A DNA stretch of 24,830 bases from JBKGYG01 sp046546235. GTDB lineage: Bacteria; Bacillota; Clostridia; Lachnospirales; DSM-24629. A program made the translations under genes and the position numbers. Below, piece by piece: positions 15,776 to 24,079 of the stretch. Under the pieces are notes generated by a model, which saw only the letters and a list, made by a program, of their open reading frames with translations, had not been told where the DNA came from and did no database searches. Where the stretch lies: assembly GCA_046546235.1 (NCBI GenBank), contig JBKGYG010000023.1:1-24830 (forward strand). Reading direction: 5' to 3'. Position 1 is the stretch's first letter; each line of letters begins with the position of its first letter.

Positions 15776-17161
15776 TTAAGTTAAAATTTGTTTTTCTTTT
15801 AAAGGTATATAAAAACTGTTATACATACGTTCTTTATAACTATAATGTTTTAAATCTAATAAAGTATTAGTAATCTCATCTAAAAATCTTAACGAACCTT
15901 TATACGATATATTTAAAGCTCTTTGGGCTCCTATATGGTCATGAATAGGGAATCCTATTCTAATAAGATCTACACTCTCTTTTTCTCTAATAAACTTACC
16001 ATCAGAATGACCTATTAAAAGATTGACGTAATTATCTTTTACAAGTGATTGTAAGGTTTCAAAGTCTGAACCATTAATAATGATAGGTTTTATATCAAAA
16101 TCTTTCGCTTTATAATTAATAGCTTTATCAAATCCTTCACACCAAGAGCCTATCATTACTAATTTAGGCTTTATCCCATTTTCAATACAAAGACTACTTA
16201 ATGCATAAGTTAAATCAGGCGTGCCATAAATAGCTGCTATACCTTCACCATTGTATTTATGAGAATCTATCATTGCATCAAGCATTCTACCTCTTTCTTC
16301 TTTTAATTCTTCTGGTATAGGTTTGTTTGTCACCTTACTTAATGTTTTAACAAATACATCTGTATTCTCTAGTCCAATAGGTATGGGAATACTATATAAA
16401 GGTACTTGATATGAATTCTCCAAATATTTACCAGGTGAAAAACTGCCTTTAATTAATTTACTAAATTCAATAGTAGCCTTTGCTCCACCCATTTTTTTAA
16501 TATCCTCAATTTTTGTTCCCTTGTCAGAGAGTTTTTTATAATCAGGTGAATACGGAGCATCTAGGGTTTCAGATATATCAGGATAAATAATACCTTTAAC
16601 ACCATATAAAGCTAGTATCCTTTTAATTTCTCGAATATCTTCACATGTTATATCAGATACAACAATGTTTATATAATCATTTTCAATTCTCTCTTCTACT
16701 ATTTCTTCTAATATTTTTCTTAAAGTGAAAAAATAGCCTTCATAATGACTATCTTGATAGCCAGGTGTTGGCACAGGAATGATACTTACATCATCTAGCC
16801 TAGTCTCTCTGACATATTCTCTAATAATACCTTGAACATCTTCTCCGATTGTTTCAGCCAAACAAGTGGTTAGTACTCCTATTACATTTGGTTCATATAA
16901 CTTTATCAAATTGCTAAGACCTTTTTTTAAGTGTGTGCCTCCACCGTAAACTGTCCCTTCTTCTGTTAAAGAGGAAGAAGCAATATCAACAGGCTCATTA
17001 TAATGTGCTGCTATATGCCTTCGAATATAAGTACTACAACCTTGGGACCCGTGTATAAGAATCATACTCCTTTCTATCCCATTTAAGGCAAGAGCTCCAC
17101 CCATTGGCATACACATTTTACAAGGGTTAACATTCATGTTCTTATAATTATTAGAAGCCAT
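15776..17161 (-). CDS. nifN: NifN, FeMo-cofactor scaffold subunit
   Basis: A protein of about 461 residues that pairs with NifE to form the NifEN scaffold, on which NifB-co matures by gain of molybdenum and homocitrate. It belongs to the NifK side of the nitrogenase family: NPCKMCMPMGGALALNGIE, ILIHGSQGCSTYIRRH, TTCLAETIGEDV. The likely start is the ATG at 17161, nine bases after AAGGAG. An ATG at 17167 is only three bases from it but is possible. Either way the gene overlaps the end of nifE, which suggests translational coupling of the two subunits. Confidence 0.94.
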   Translation of the reverse strand: MASNNYKNMNVNPCKMCMPMGGALALNGIERSMILIHGSQGCSTYIRRHIAAHYNEPVDIASSSLTEEGTVYGGGTHLKKGLSNLIKLYEPNVIGVLTTCLAETIGEDVQGIIREYVRETRLDDVSIIPVPTPGYQDSHYEGYFFTLRKILEEIVEERIENDYINIVVSDITCEDIREIKRILALYGVKGIIYPDISETLDAPYSPDYKKLSDKGTKIEDIKKMGGAKATIEFSKLIKGSFSPGKYLENSYQVPLYSIPIPIGLENTDVFVKTLSKVTNKPIPEELKEERGRMLDAMIDSHKYNGEGIAAIYGTPDLTYALSSLCIENGIKPKLVMIGSWCEGFDKAINYKAKDFDIKPIIINGSDFETLQSLVKDNYVNLLIGHSDGKFIREKESVDLIRIGFPIHDHIGAQRALNISYKGSLRFLDEITNTLLDLKHYSYKERMYNSFYIPLKEKQILT

Positions 17162-18524
17162 ATTCATCTACTCCTTCCTTTTCTTTTTCAATAAATGACC
17201 AAACTGGACTATTTACAGTTAAGTCAACTTCTTTAGCAAAATTAATAGCACCAACAAAACCACAAAGCGGATGTTTTCTTTCGTGATTATGATCAACAAA
17301 TGCTACCCCCAATTTGTAGGCTAGTGGGCGTTCTTTTACTCCCCCTACTAAAATATCTGCTTTTGTTTGTCTAATAAAATATTCTAATTCAGATGGATTT
17401 GCATCATCTAAGATAATAGTTCCTTCTTCTGATAATTCCTTCATTTTCTTATATTCATTCTTTTTTCCTGTTTGTGTTCCAACCAATACTGTTTTTATCC
17501 CTAAATCATTGAATTGTTTAATAAGAGATACAGCTTTAAAGCCCCCTCCTACATATATTGCAACTTTTTTGCCTTCTAATCGTTCTCTATATCCATCAAG
17601 CATTTTATTTGTTTTATTAGATTCTTTTGTTATAAATTTTCTTGCCTTGTTAATGGTTTCTTTATTGTTTGATAACAATGCTACTTTTTTTAGATTTGCT
17701 ACTGTATCTTCAATACCGAAAAAGCTAACTTGTTCAAAAGGTATATTATATTCAGTTTGCATTTGTTTTGCTAGATAAGTCATAGATCCTGCGCATTGGA
17801 CAAGATTTAATCTAGCTTTACTAGCATTTTCTAATTCTCCACAAGTTGAATCTCCAGTAATAGATACATTTATTTTAATTCCAATATTCTCAAAATAAGT
17901 TTTTATAATCCAAGCTTCCGCAGCTAAATTAAATTCTCCAAGAAAATTCACCAAAAATCTTGTATCTTTCCTTTTTTTAGGACCCATAAGGTTTAACAAG
18001 GCATGACATGCTGCTTTGTACCCGTCTTTCTTATTACCAGCAAAGCCAGAGGATTGTACAGGTATAACTTTTATATTGTATTTTTTTGATTTGTTTTTGC
18101 ATATAGCTTCAAGATCATCTCCTATTACACCAACAACACAAGTAGCGTATACAAATATAACTTTTGGTGAAAGTTTTTTAACCAATTCATCTATTGCCCC
18201 TTCTAGCTTCCTTTCACCGCCAAATATAATATTTTCTTCTTGTAAATCTGTTGAATAACTGTAACGATAACTTTCTTCAGCTCTACTCAAGCTACCGCGT
18301 ATATCCCATGTATAACTTGAACATCCTATAGGACCATGTATTAAATGAACTGCATCTGTTACAGGATTAAGCACAACCCTTGCTCCACAGTAAACGCAAG
18401 CTCTTTGACTCACTACCCCTGAAATGCTATTTTTTTCACAATCTATATCTCTATTTTTCTTTTTTTCGTTATATAAGACAAATGATCTTCTTTCGTCTAA
18501 AACTACTGCATCTTTTGATTCCAT
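17151..18524 (-). CDS. nifE: NifE, FeMo-cofactor scaffold subunit
   Basis: A 457-residue protein of the NifD side of the family, partner of NifN. It shows SQRACVYCGARVVLNPVTDA, VHLIHGPIGCSSYTWDIRG, STDLQEENIIFGGE and YATCVVGVIGDD, which carry the cluster-binding cysteines. The C-terminal AFVDHNHERKHPLCGFVGA replaces the MHSYDYSGPYAGY cofactor loop of NifD, which separates NifE from NifD. It starts 131 bases after nifK with a hairpin in between, and its ribosome site is AGGTG. Confidence 0.94.
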   Translation of the reverse strand: MESKDAVVLDERRSFVLYNEKKKNRDIDCEKNSISGVVSQRACVYCGARVVLNPVTDAVHLIHGPIGCSSYTWDIRGSLSRAEESYRYSYSTDLQEENIIFGGERKLEGAIDELVKKLSPKVIFVYATCVVGVIGDDLEAICKNKSKKYNIKVIPVQSSGFAGNKKDGYKAACHALLNLMGPKKRKDTRFLVNFLGEFNLAAEAWIIKTYFENIGIKINVSITGDSTCGELENASKARLNLVQCAGSMTYLAKQMQTEYNIPFEQVSFFGIEDTVANLKKVALLSNNKETINKARKFITKESNKTNKMLDGYRERLEGKKVAIYVGGGFKAVSLIKQFNDLGIKTVLVGTQTGKKNEYKKMKELSEEGTIILDDANPSELEYFIRQTKADILVGGVKERPLAYKLGVAFVDHNHERKHPLCGFVGAINFAKEVDLTVNSPVWSFIEKEKEGVDEYGF

Positions 18525-18595
18525 ATAATCACCTACTTTATTCTCTATTTTGAACAGAAACTTTCATTCCCGACTTTTTTCATAATGTTTATCCC

Positions 18596-18627
18596 AGGGC
18601 TAGTTTATTTAATAATTTACTAGCCCT
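18596..18627 (-). promoter_or_regulatory. Intercistronic hairpin between nifK and nifE
   Basis: AGGGCTAGT (18596-18604) and ACTAGCCCT (18619-18627) form a perfect 9-bp stem with a 14-nt loop, 28 bases past the nifK stop. No U tract follows on the minus strand, so it is more likely an mRNA-processing or 3'-protecting element, or a weak terminator, than a full stop. Confidence 0.55.
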
Positions 18628-18655
18628 TAGGATTTATTTAATTATGTTTCTAATA

Positions 18656-20020
18656 CTACATAACCAATTCAAAATCTTCTTCATTACAAATTCTGTCATA
18701 TTTATCTAGCAATGCTGTACTAATTTTTTCTATTATTCTTATAGCACCCTTATATCCAATGATAGGGAAATAACTATGACCAATTCGATCTAATATAGGG
18801 AATCCGACTCTTACTAAAGGAATATCTTCTGCTCTTGCTATATATTTTCCATAGGTATTTCCAATCAATAAATCTACTGGTTCATTCTTAATCCATTGGT
18901 GTAATGTCATTAAATCAGCAGAACATTTTACAATGCTATCTTCAATTCCAGCTTCTTTTAATAATCCATTGATTGTTTTTTCAAACTCTTTACCTGGTGT
19001 ACCAGTTAATACATATTTAGGAATCATACCCAAGTCGATAATAAATTCTGTCATTCCAATTACAATATCTGGATCGCCAAAAATCGCTACCTTTTTCCCA
19101 TGATAATGATGATGAACATCTATCATAATATCCAGTAATTGACCTCTTTCTACTTCCAATTCCTCAGGTATAAAAGAGTCTCCTATAATAGATAAAACCG
19201 ACATAATAAATTCATCAGTAGCCTTTATACCAATAGGAGTTTTTAAAATATAAGGTGTAATATCAAATCTTTTTTCTAATTCATAAGCTGTATCCTTAGA
19301 TGAAAAACTACCTAATGCGAGAGTTGCGCAAGCATTACCTGTTGCTTTTAACTCTTCTATTGTTACACCACCTTGTGGATACATTTCATATTTACCTTTG
19401 TTTGGCGAGTTTACTACTCCACTGGTATCTGGAAACATAATATAAGGAACTTCCATTGTGTTCAAAATACGTTTAACTTCTAACATATCTGAAGGCTCTA
19501 CATAACCAGGCAACACATTGATAGAATCGATTGTTTCTTCTTTTTCAGCTAAATTGGTAACCATAGCTTTTGTCATATTAGAAAATCCTGTAACATGTGA
19601 CCCAGAATAACTTGGTGTATTGGCATAAATTACGACTTTTTCTTCAGGCAGCTTAGTTGCCCTTATAATCTCACCTAAGTCATCTCCAATTGTTTCCGAT
19701 AAACAAGTAGTATTAACAGCTACAATATCGGGATCATATATTTCAAATACGTTTTGCAATCCTTTAGATAGATTGGATTTACCTCCAAACACACAAGCTC
19801 CTTCAGTAAACGAACTTGTTGAAGCCACAATTGGATCACGATAATGTCTTGTTAAATGCATACGATGATAAGAACAACATCCTTGTGAACCATGACTATG
19901 AGGTAAACACTTATGGATTCCAAGTGCTGCATACATAGCTCCTATTGGCTGACAAGTTTTAGCTGGATTAACTATTAATGATGATCTATCGGTCATTTCT
20001 TTTGGAGTGTAATCTAACAT
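18656..20020 (-). CDS. nifK: Nitrogenase molybdenum-iron protein beta chain NifK
   Basis: A 454-residue subunit of the MoFe protein, which reduces N2 to ammonia. The three P-cluster cysteines are visible: Cys23 (NPAKTCQPIG), Cys48 (HGSQGCCSYH) and Cys106 (NTTCLSETIGDD). It is about 70 residues shorter than the Azotobacter protein because it lacks the long N-terminal arm, as in other Clostridia. The start codon overlaps the nifD stop by 7 bases, so the two subunits are probably translationally coupled for 1:1 output. Confidence 0.97.
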   Translation of the reverse strand: MLDYTPKEMTDRSSLIVNPAKTCQPIGAMYAALGIHKCLPHSHGSQGCCSYHRMHLTRHYRDPIVASTSSFTEGACVFGGKSNLSKGLQNVFEIYDPDIVAVNTTCLSETIGDDLGEIIRATKLPEEKVVIYANTPSYSGSHVTGFSNMTKAMVTNLAEKEETIDSINVLPGYVEPSDMLEVKRILNTMEVPYIMFPDTSGVVNSPNKGKYEMYPQGGVTIEELKATGNACATLALGSFSSKDTAYELEKRFDITPYILKTPIGIKATDEFIMSVLSIIGDSFIPEELEVERGQLLDIMIDVHHHYHGKKVAIFGDPDIVIGMTEFIIDLGMIPKYVLTGTPGKEFEKTINGLLKEAGIEDSIVKCSADLMTLHQWIKNEPVDLLIGNTYGKYIARAEDIPLVRVGFPILDRIGHSYFPIIGYKGAIRIIEKISTALLDKYDRICNEEDFELVM

Positions 20021-21624
20021 ACGCTCTCAACCCCTTCCTCTATCTTTCCATTAAGAATCGGCTCTTTTTTCCAAGGTGGCATTATATATTGCCAAGCTGG
20101 TGTATATATTCCTGCAGCAACATCTTTTGCAAAGTTAACTGCTCCTTTGTACCCTGCATATGGTCCAGAATAGTCATAAGAATGCATTTGCTTTGAATAT
20201 ACCCCCATCTTTTGAATAATGTATTTGTCTTTAATACCTGATCCAAAAAATGATGGTTTTAACGCTTTTATAATTATCTCTGTTTCAAAGTGATTAAGAT
20301 CATCAATCAAAATAGTACCATCTTCCATCTCTTTCATTAATCCAGAATATTTCCCTAAAGGTATTTCCCTTTTCAGTTCTTCTAACCTTTCTTTTGGAAT
20401 TCTTAAATTGTAGTTTTTTTCATCTTTTTCTACCTTTATTTCCTCAATATTTCTAGAATCTGCATCTAATTTTATATATGGTATTACATCTCTTCCTTCA
20501 TAGTCATCACGGTGCCCAAATTCATATCCTGCAACGATTGTTTCTATTCCCATTTCACGCAGCAATCCTTGATAATGATGAGCTCTTGAACCACCAACAA
20601 AAAGAACTCCTGTTTTTCCTTTGCACATTTCTTTGTATTTATCCATTTCTTCCTTAATTGCTGCTTCTTCTTCAGCTATAACTTCTTCTGTTCGTTTAAT
20701 CAGTTCTTCATCACCAAAGTATTTTGCCATATTTCTAAGTGAAGTTGACATAGCTTCGATACCTATAAAATTAACTTTCATCCAAGGTAATCCAAATTTA
20801 ACTTCAATCATTTCTGCAATATAATTAATTGATCTATGACATTGAACAAGGTTCAAATCAGCATTATGAGCTTTAGCAATTTCTTCATAGGTGCTATTAC
20901 CTGTCATTGTCGTAACAACGTTATAACCAACTTTGTTTAATATTCTTGCTATCTCCCATTCGTCACCACCAATATTATATTCACCTAATAAATTAATTTT
21001 ATATTTATCAATCTCTTCATCTATAGTACCTACTACATCAGTCATTAATTTATTATTTGCTATATGATGACCTGCTGATTGACTTACTCCTTTATATCCT
21101 TCACAACTAAAAGCCAATACTGGTATTCCATGTCTTTCACTAGCTAACTTAGCTATATGGTGAATATCATCACCAATTAATCCTACAGGACAAGTAGCAC
21201 TTACTGATATAGCTTTTGGATTAAATATTTCTACTGCCTCATCAATTGCCTTTGCAAGTTTTTTCTCACCACCAAAGACTATATCGCTTTCTTGCATATC
21301 TGTACAAAAGCTATATGACAAGAAATTTTTTCCACCCTCTCTTGTCTTTCCCTTATTCCTCCTAGTACCCCAAGAATAGTAAGCACACCCTATAGGCCCG
21401 TGCACTATGTGCACCATATCTATTATTGGTCCAATAACAACACCTTTACATCCTGCAAAACAACATCCTCTATTGGTAATAATCCCAGGTACTGTTCGAG
21501 TATTTGCTGAAATTTCTTGTTGTTCCTTGGTATCCCTTACGACAATATGTTTTTTTCTATTTTTCATAACTTTAGCTGGATACTGTTCTAATATCTTATC
21601 TACCATTTCCAAGCTCTTTTTCAT
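20014..21624 (-). CDS. nifD: Nitrogenase molybdenum-iron protein alpha chain NifD
   Basis: A 536-residue subunit carrying FeMo-cofactor. Cofactor ligands are Cys262 (NLVQCHRSINYI) and His480 (KQMHSYDYSGPYAGY). P-cluster cysteines are in NRGCCFAGCKG, HGPIGCAYYSWG and SATCPVGLIGDD. The catalytic Gln182 and His186 are in GVSQSAGHHIAN. A charged insertion of about 50 residues (roughly 383-440) is the mark of clostridial NifD, which explains the length. The start is the ATG at 21624, eight bases after AGGAGG. A GTG at 21633 lies within that site. Confidence 0.97.
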   Translation of the reverse strand: MKKSLEMVDKILEQYPAKVMKNRKKHIVVRDTKEQQEISANTRTVPGIITNRGCCFAGCKGVVIGPIIDMVHIVHGPIGCAYYSWGTRRNKGKTREGGKNFLSYSFCTDMQESDIVFGGEKKLAKAIDEAVEIFNPKAISVSATCPVGLIGDDIHHIAKLASERHGIPVLAFSCEGYKGVSQSAGHHIANNKLMTDVVGTIDEEIDKYKINLLGEYNIGGDEWEIARILNKVGYNVVTTMTGNSTYEEIAKAHNADLNLVQCHRSINYIAEMIEVKFGLPWMKVNFIGIEAMSTSLRNMAKYFGDEELIKRTEEVIAEEEAAIKEEMDKYKEMCKGKTGVLFVGGSRAHHYQGLLREMGIETIVAGYEFGHRDDYEGRDVIPYIKLDADSRNIEEIKVEKDEKNYNLRIPKERLEELKREIPLGKYSGLMKEMEDGTILIDDLNHFETEIIIKALKPSFFGSGIKDKYIIQKMGVYSKQMHSYDYSGPYAGYKGAVNFAKDVAAGIYTPAWQYIMPPWKKEPILNGKIEEGVESVC

Positions 21625-21636
21625 AGTCTTCACCTC

Positions 21637-22020
21637 CTATATAGCTGCATTTCCAGTTTCATTTGTTCTAACTCTAATAGCTTCATTTATCGTTGAAACA
21701 AATATTTTTCCATCACCCATATTACCTGTTTGATTTACTTCTATAATGGTATCTACTACCTTACTTACTTCTTCATCTTTGACTACTATAATTAACATTC
21801 TCTTTGAGATTAAACGATGTGCTTCAGAAATTGATTCTAAAACATTTGCTGAAGCAACTTGTTTTCCATCAATAAGAGTCTCTATAAGTTCATAATCTAC
21901 TTTCTTCTTGCCTCTACCATTTACCCGACGACACGTTATGGATGGAAAACCTGCTTCTGATAATGCTCTTTTTGTTTCATTAATTTTATCCATTCTAATA
22001 ATGGCCATAATTTCTTTCAT
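21637..22020 (-). CDS. nifI2: NifI2, PII-family regulator of nitrogenase
   Basis: A 127-residue GlnB-like protein. The PII fold is seen in MAIIRMDKINETKRALSEAG, ITCRRVNGRGKKKVDY and GDGKIFVSTINEAIRVRTNE. The T-loop region is longer and different from true GlnB, as in NifI2. In methanogens the NifI1-NifI2 complex binds the MoFe protein and switches it off when ammonium is present, and 2-oxoglutarate relieves this. The same role is inferred here from position between nifI1 and nifD. The stop is 12 bases before the nifD ATG, and the nifD ribosome site overlaps the end of the gene. The start has AGGAGGG. Confidence 0.93.
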   Translation of the reverse strand: MKEIMAIIRMDKINETKRALSEAGFPSITCRRVNGRGKKKVDYELIETLIDGKQVASANVLESISEAHRLISKRMLIIVVKDEEVSKVVDTIIEVNQTGNMGDGKIFVSTINEAIRVRTNETGNAAI

Positions 22021-22031
22021 GATTTTCCCTC

Positions 22032-22355
22032 CTATAGTTCATTTGTTCCAGAACTGATTGTATATACTTCGTCTACCTCACTCACAAATATTTTTCCGTC
22101 ACCAAAAGTTGATTTTTCTGATTTTGCATATTTCATAATAATTTTAATAACATCATCTTTTTGTTCATCTTTAACTACCATTAATACCATTTCTTTTGGT
22201 ATTTCATCATAATGAACATTCCCTACCTTTACCCCTCTTTGTTTACCTCTACCAACTACATCTATTTTCGTAACTGCAGGAAAGTCAGCTTCTGCAAGTT
22301 CATTCAATACTTCTGTCACTTTCTCTGGTCTAATAATCGCTTTTATCATTTTCAT
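22032..22355 (-). CDS. nifI1: NifI1, PII-family regulator of nitrogenase
   Basis: A 107-residue GlnB-like protein, partner of NifI2. It begins MKMIKAIIRPEKVTEVLNEL and has VVGRGKQRGVKVGNVHYDEI in the T-loop region, which differs from the conserved uridylylation loop of GlnB, and GDGKIFVSEVDEVYTISSGT at the C-terminus. Its place directly before nifI2 and after nifH is diagnostic of the group of nif operons in methanogens and anaerobic bacteria that use this post-translational switch. The ribosome site is AAGGAG. Confidence 0.93.
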   Translation of the reverse strand: MKMIKAIIRPEKVTEVLNELAEADFPAVTKIDVVGRGKQRGVKVGNVHYDEIPKEMVLMVVKDEQKDDVIKIIMKYAKSEKSTFGDGKIFVSEVDEVYTISSGTNEL

Positions 22356-22380
22356 AGGGTTTCACTCCTTCTCTTTTTAA

Positions 22381-22411
22381 GATTTCATTAATTATGAATA
22401 ACTATGAAATC
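22381..22411 (-). promoter_or_regulatory. Inverted repeat in the nifI1 leader
   Basis: GATTTCAT (22381-22388) and ATGAAATC (22404-22411) are perfect inverted arms, 26 bases upstream of nifI1. It could be a short hairpin in the intercistronic mRNA. No U tract follows. Confidence 0.35.
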
Positions 22412-22524
22412 CTGTTCGAATTTTTATATGGTTATTAATTCAGTTTTTATGCTTTTCACAAATTCAAATATTGCTTATATCTATAAGATTTGATATAATA
22501 ATTACTCAAGTTTTTTTATGCATA

Positions 22525-22559
22525 TGGAGAGATAAGGTGTACTTCCCCTTATTTCTCCA
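22525..22559 (-). promoter_or_regulatory. Stable hairpin directly after nifH
   Basis: TGGAGA-N-ATAAGG pairs with CCTTAT-N-TCTCCA, 12 bp with one mismatch and a 9-nt loop, starting 5 bases after the nifH stop. On the minus strand it is followed by an A-rich, not U-rich, stretch. It is therefore better explained as a 3'-end-stabilising or processing hairpin that raises nifH mRNA over the rest of the operon. The surrounding nifH-nifI1 gap is 209 bases. Confidence 0.6.
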
Positions 22560-22564
22560 TTTCA

Positions 22565-23383
22565 TTAGCCTAAGATTCCATATTCCATCAAGATTTCTTC
22601 TAATCTATCTTGTGTCATTGGATTTGGAATAACGAACATATCGTTATCATCTATCGCCTTAGCTAATGCTCTATATTCATTTGCTTGATTTTCTTTAGGG
22701 TCGTAATCAATAACTGTCTTCTTGTTTATTTCTGCTCTTTGAACTACATTGTCACGTGGAACAAAATGTATCAATTGAGTCCCTAATTCCTTTGCAAATG
22801 CTTTTAACATGTCAAATTCATTATCAACTTTTCTACTATTACAAATAATGCCTCCTAGCCTTGTTCCTCCTGTATTAGCAAATTTTTTAATACCTTTTGA
22901 AATATTATTTGCTGCATACATAGCCATCATTTCACCACTTGCAACTATATATATTTCTTCTGCTTTTCCTTCTCGTATCGGCATAGCAAATCCACCACAA
23001 ACAACATCCCCTAACACATCATAAAATACATAATCAAGATCATCAGTGTAAGCTCCTAGTTGTTCTAACATATTGATGGATGTTATAATTCCTCTTCCTG
23101 CACAACCAACACCTGGTTCTGGTCCACCTGATTCAACACAGCGAATATTCCCAAAACCTAATTTCATTATTTCCTCAAGCTCAATATCTTCACCTTCTTC
23201 CCTTAAAGTATCTAGTACTGTTTTTTGAGCTAACCCATTTAGAATTAACCTAGTTGAATCCGCTTTAGGATCACAACCTACAATCATAATTTCTTTTCCT
23301 GCCTCTGCTAATGCAGCAGTTAAGTTCTGAGTTGTTGTGGATTTTCCAATACCACCTTTTCCATAAATAGCGACTTGCCTCAT
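22565..23383 (-). CDS. nifH: Nitrogenase iron protein NifH (dinitrogenase reductase)
   Basis: A 272-residue homodimeric ATPase that delivers electrons to NifDK and also takes part in FeMo-cofactor and P-cluster maturation. It shows the P-loop GKGGIGKST (8-16), the Fe4S4 ligands Cys94 (PGVGCAGRGI) and Cys129 (DVVCGGFAMPIR), and Arg97, the residue ADP-ribosylated in some bacteria. Length is normal for the family. The true start is the ATG at 23383 (MRQVAIYG, as in other NifH), nine bases after GGAAGG. The in-frame ATG at 23392 directly abuts the ribosome site. First gene of the nif cluster. Confidence 0.98.
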   Translation of the reverse strand: MRQVAIYGKGGIGKSTTTQNLTAALAEAGKEIMIVGCDPKADSTRLILNGLAQKTVLDTLREEGEDIELEEIMKLGFGNIRCVESGGPEPGVGCAGRGIITSINMLEQLGAYTDDLDYVFYDVLGDVVCGGFAMPIREGKAEEIYIVASGEMMAMYAANNISKGIKKFANTGGTRLGGIICNSRKVDNEFDMLKAFAKELGTQLIHFVPRDNVVQRAEINKKTVIDYDPKENQANEYRALAKAIDDNDMFVIPNPMTQDRLEEILMEYGILG

Positions 23384-23406
23384 AATCATCATCCTTCCTT
23401 GATTTA

Positions 23407-23470
23407 TTTAAAGCCATTGGCTTTATTACCAGTAATCATTACACTTAATCACTCAACATTGGTACATGTT
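23407..23470 (-). promoter_or_regulatory. Dyads and a possible second nifH promoter
   Basis: Three structures lie between the leader terminator and nifH. A hairpin TAAAGCC-AAT-GGCTTTA sits about 15 bases before the ribosome site. The perfect palindrome GTAATCATTAC (23432-23442) lies just upstream of an extended -10, TGGTAATAA on the minus strand (-10 at 23423-23428). AACAT and ATGTT arms lie at 23455-23470. Together they could be a regulated promoter downstream of the terminator, but the -35 is poor. Confidence 0.35.
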
Positions 23471-23503
23471 TTAAATAACAATTATCTTAAAAATAACTAA
23501 CAA

Positions 23504-23559
23504 ATAAAAAGAAGGCACTCTCAAGAACACCTTTATGGTGTCTGAGAGCGCCTTCGCTC
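23504..23559 (-). terminator. Strong intrinsic terminator in the nifH leader (attenuator candidate)
   Basis: On the minus strand GAAGGCGCTCTCA pairs with TGAGAGTGCCTTC (13 bp with one G-U), topped by ACACC-ATAAA-GGTGT, and is followed by TTTTTATTT. It lies about 50 bases after the inferred start of transcription and about 120 bases before nifH. The left arm can instead form GAGCG-AAGG-CGCTC (23546-23559), which excludes the terminator stem. This is what an attenuator would look like, though that rival stem is only 5 bp. Confidence 0.8.
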
Positions 23560-23614
23560 AAAATCCAATATTTAAAATCAAAACTTTATTTCATTCTATT
23601 ATGTTGTTAGATAT

Positions 23615-23643
23615 ACTATACCACAAATATATTTTATTTTCAA
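23615..23643 (-). promoter_or_regulatory. Sigma-A-type promoter upstream of the nif cluster
   Basis: On the minus strand TTGAAA (23638-23643), a 17-bp spacer ending TGG and TATAGT (23615-23620) form a good promoter with extended -10. Transcription would start near 23608, giving a leader of about 225 bases before nifH. No sigma-54 (-24/-12) element was seen, in keeping with nif genes of Firmicutes. Confidence 0.6.
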
Positions 23644-24053
23644 TATATTGAATTAAAAAATTTTAATTCTTGCATTTTTTATGTAAAATCACAACTACTT
23701 TTTACTTTACAATGCTTTTCTTTATCTTTTTATTACTATTTATAACATCACAGCTTTTAACACTTGTATAGATTGCATAAGACTCAATAAATTATTTCTT
23801 TTTTATTATATTATAGAACTGTACCACCAATTAATAAATACTTTTTTTGGACTGTCCTTATTTCACTTTCAATTGGTCAAACTCTTTCATAATTTTTATG
23901 ACTCCATTGATTTTACAATTCTTGTATTCTAATTTTTTCACTTTATAGCCTTTTATATTTAAATCAATACTACTTAAGAATTTATCTGAATAACAAAAAT
24001 ACAATTCTTTGCAACAACAGTCCGTTCTAATAATTATGTGAAATTTATATTTC
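23644..24053. other. AT-rich intergenic region upstream of the nif promoter
   Basis: About 410 bases without a complete gene. On the minus strand it contains a start-less coding-like stretch (listed separately at 23858-24079) and a weaker one of about 30 codons (about 23700-23790, reading SYAIYTSVKSCDVINSNKK). No tRNA, CRISPR or insertion sequence is recognisable. It may be a graveyard of old coding sequence. Confidence 0.5.
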
Positions 24054-24079
24054 TTATAAACTAAAACTAATAATATACA
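23858..24079 (-). pseudogene. Coding-like fragment after the four-helix membrane protein gene
   Basis: One minus-strand frame is open for 73 codons up to TAA at 23858 and overlaps the end of the membrane-protein gene in another frame. Its second half reads like protein (RTDCCCKELYFCYSDKFLSS, then IKGYKVKKLEYKNCKINGVI). The only early starts are TTG and GTG inside it, with no ribosome site. I do not recognise it. It may be a degraded gene. Confidence 0.3.

Noticed and set aside
21407..21733. Plus-strand 108-codon frame opposite nifD and nifI2
   Set aside because: It runs across two certain genes on the other strand and is low-complexity.
23384..23640. ANTAR-type double hexaloop antiterminator in the nif leader
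   Set aside because: Only one strong hairpin is present. Its loop is 5 nt and no second G/C-closed hexaloop lies upstream.
23384..23700. Sigma-54 promoter or GlnR box upstream of nifH
   Set aside because: No GG-N10-GC type -24/-12 element and no TGTNA-N7-TNACA match were found.
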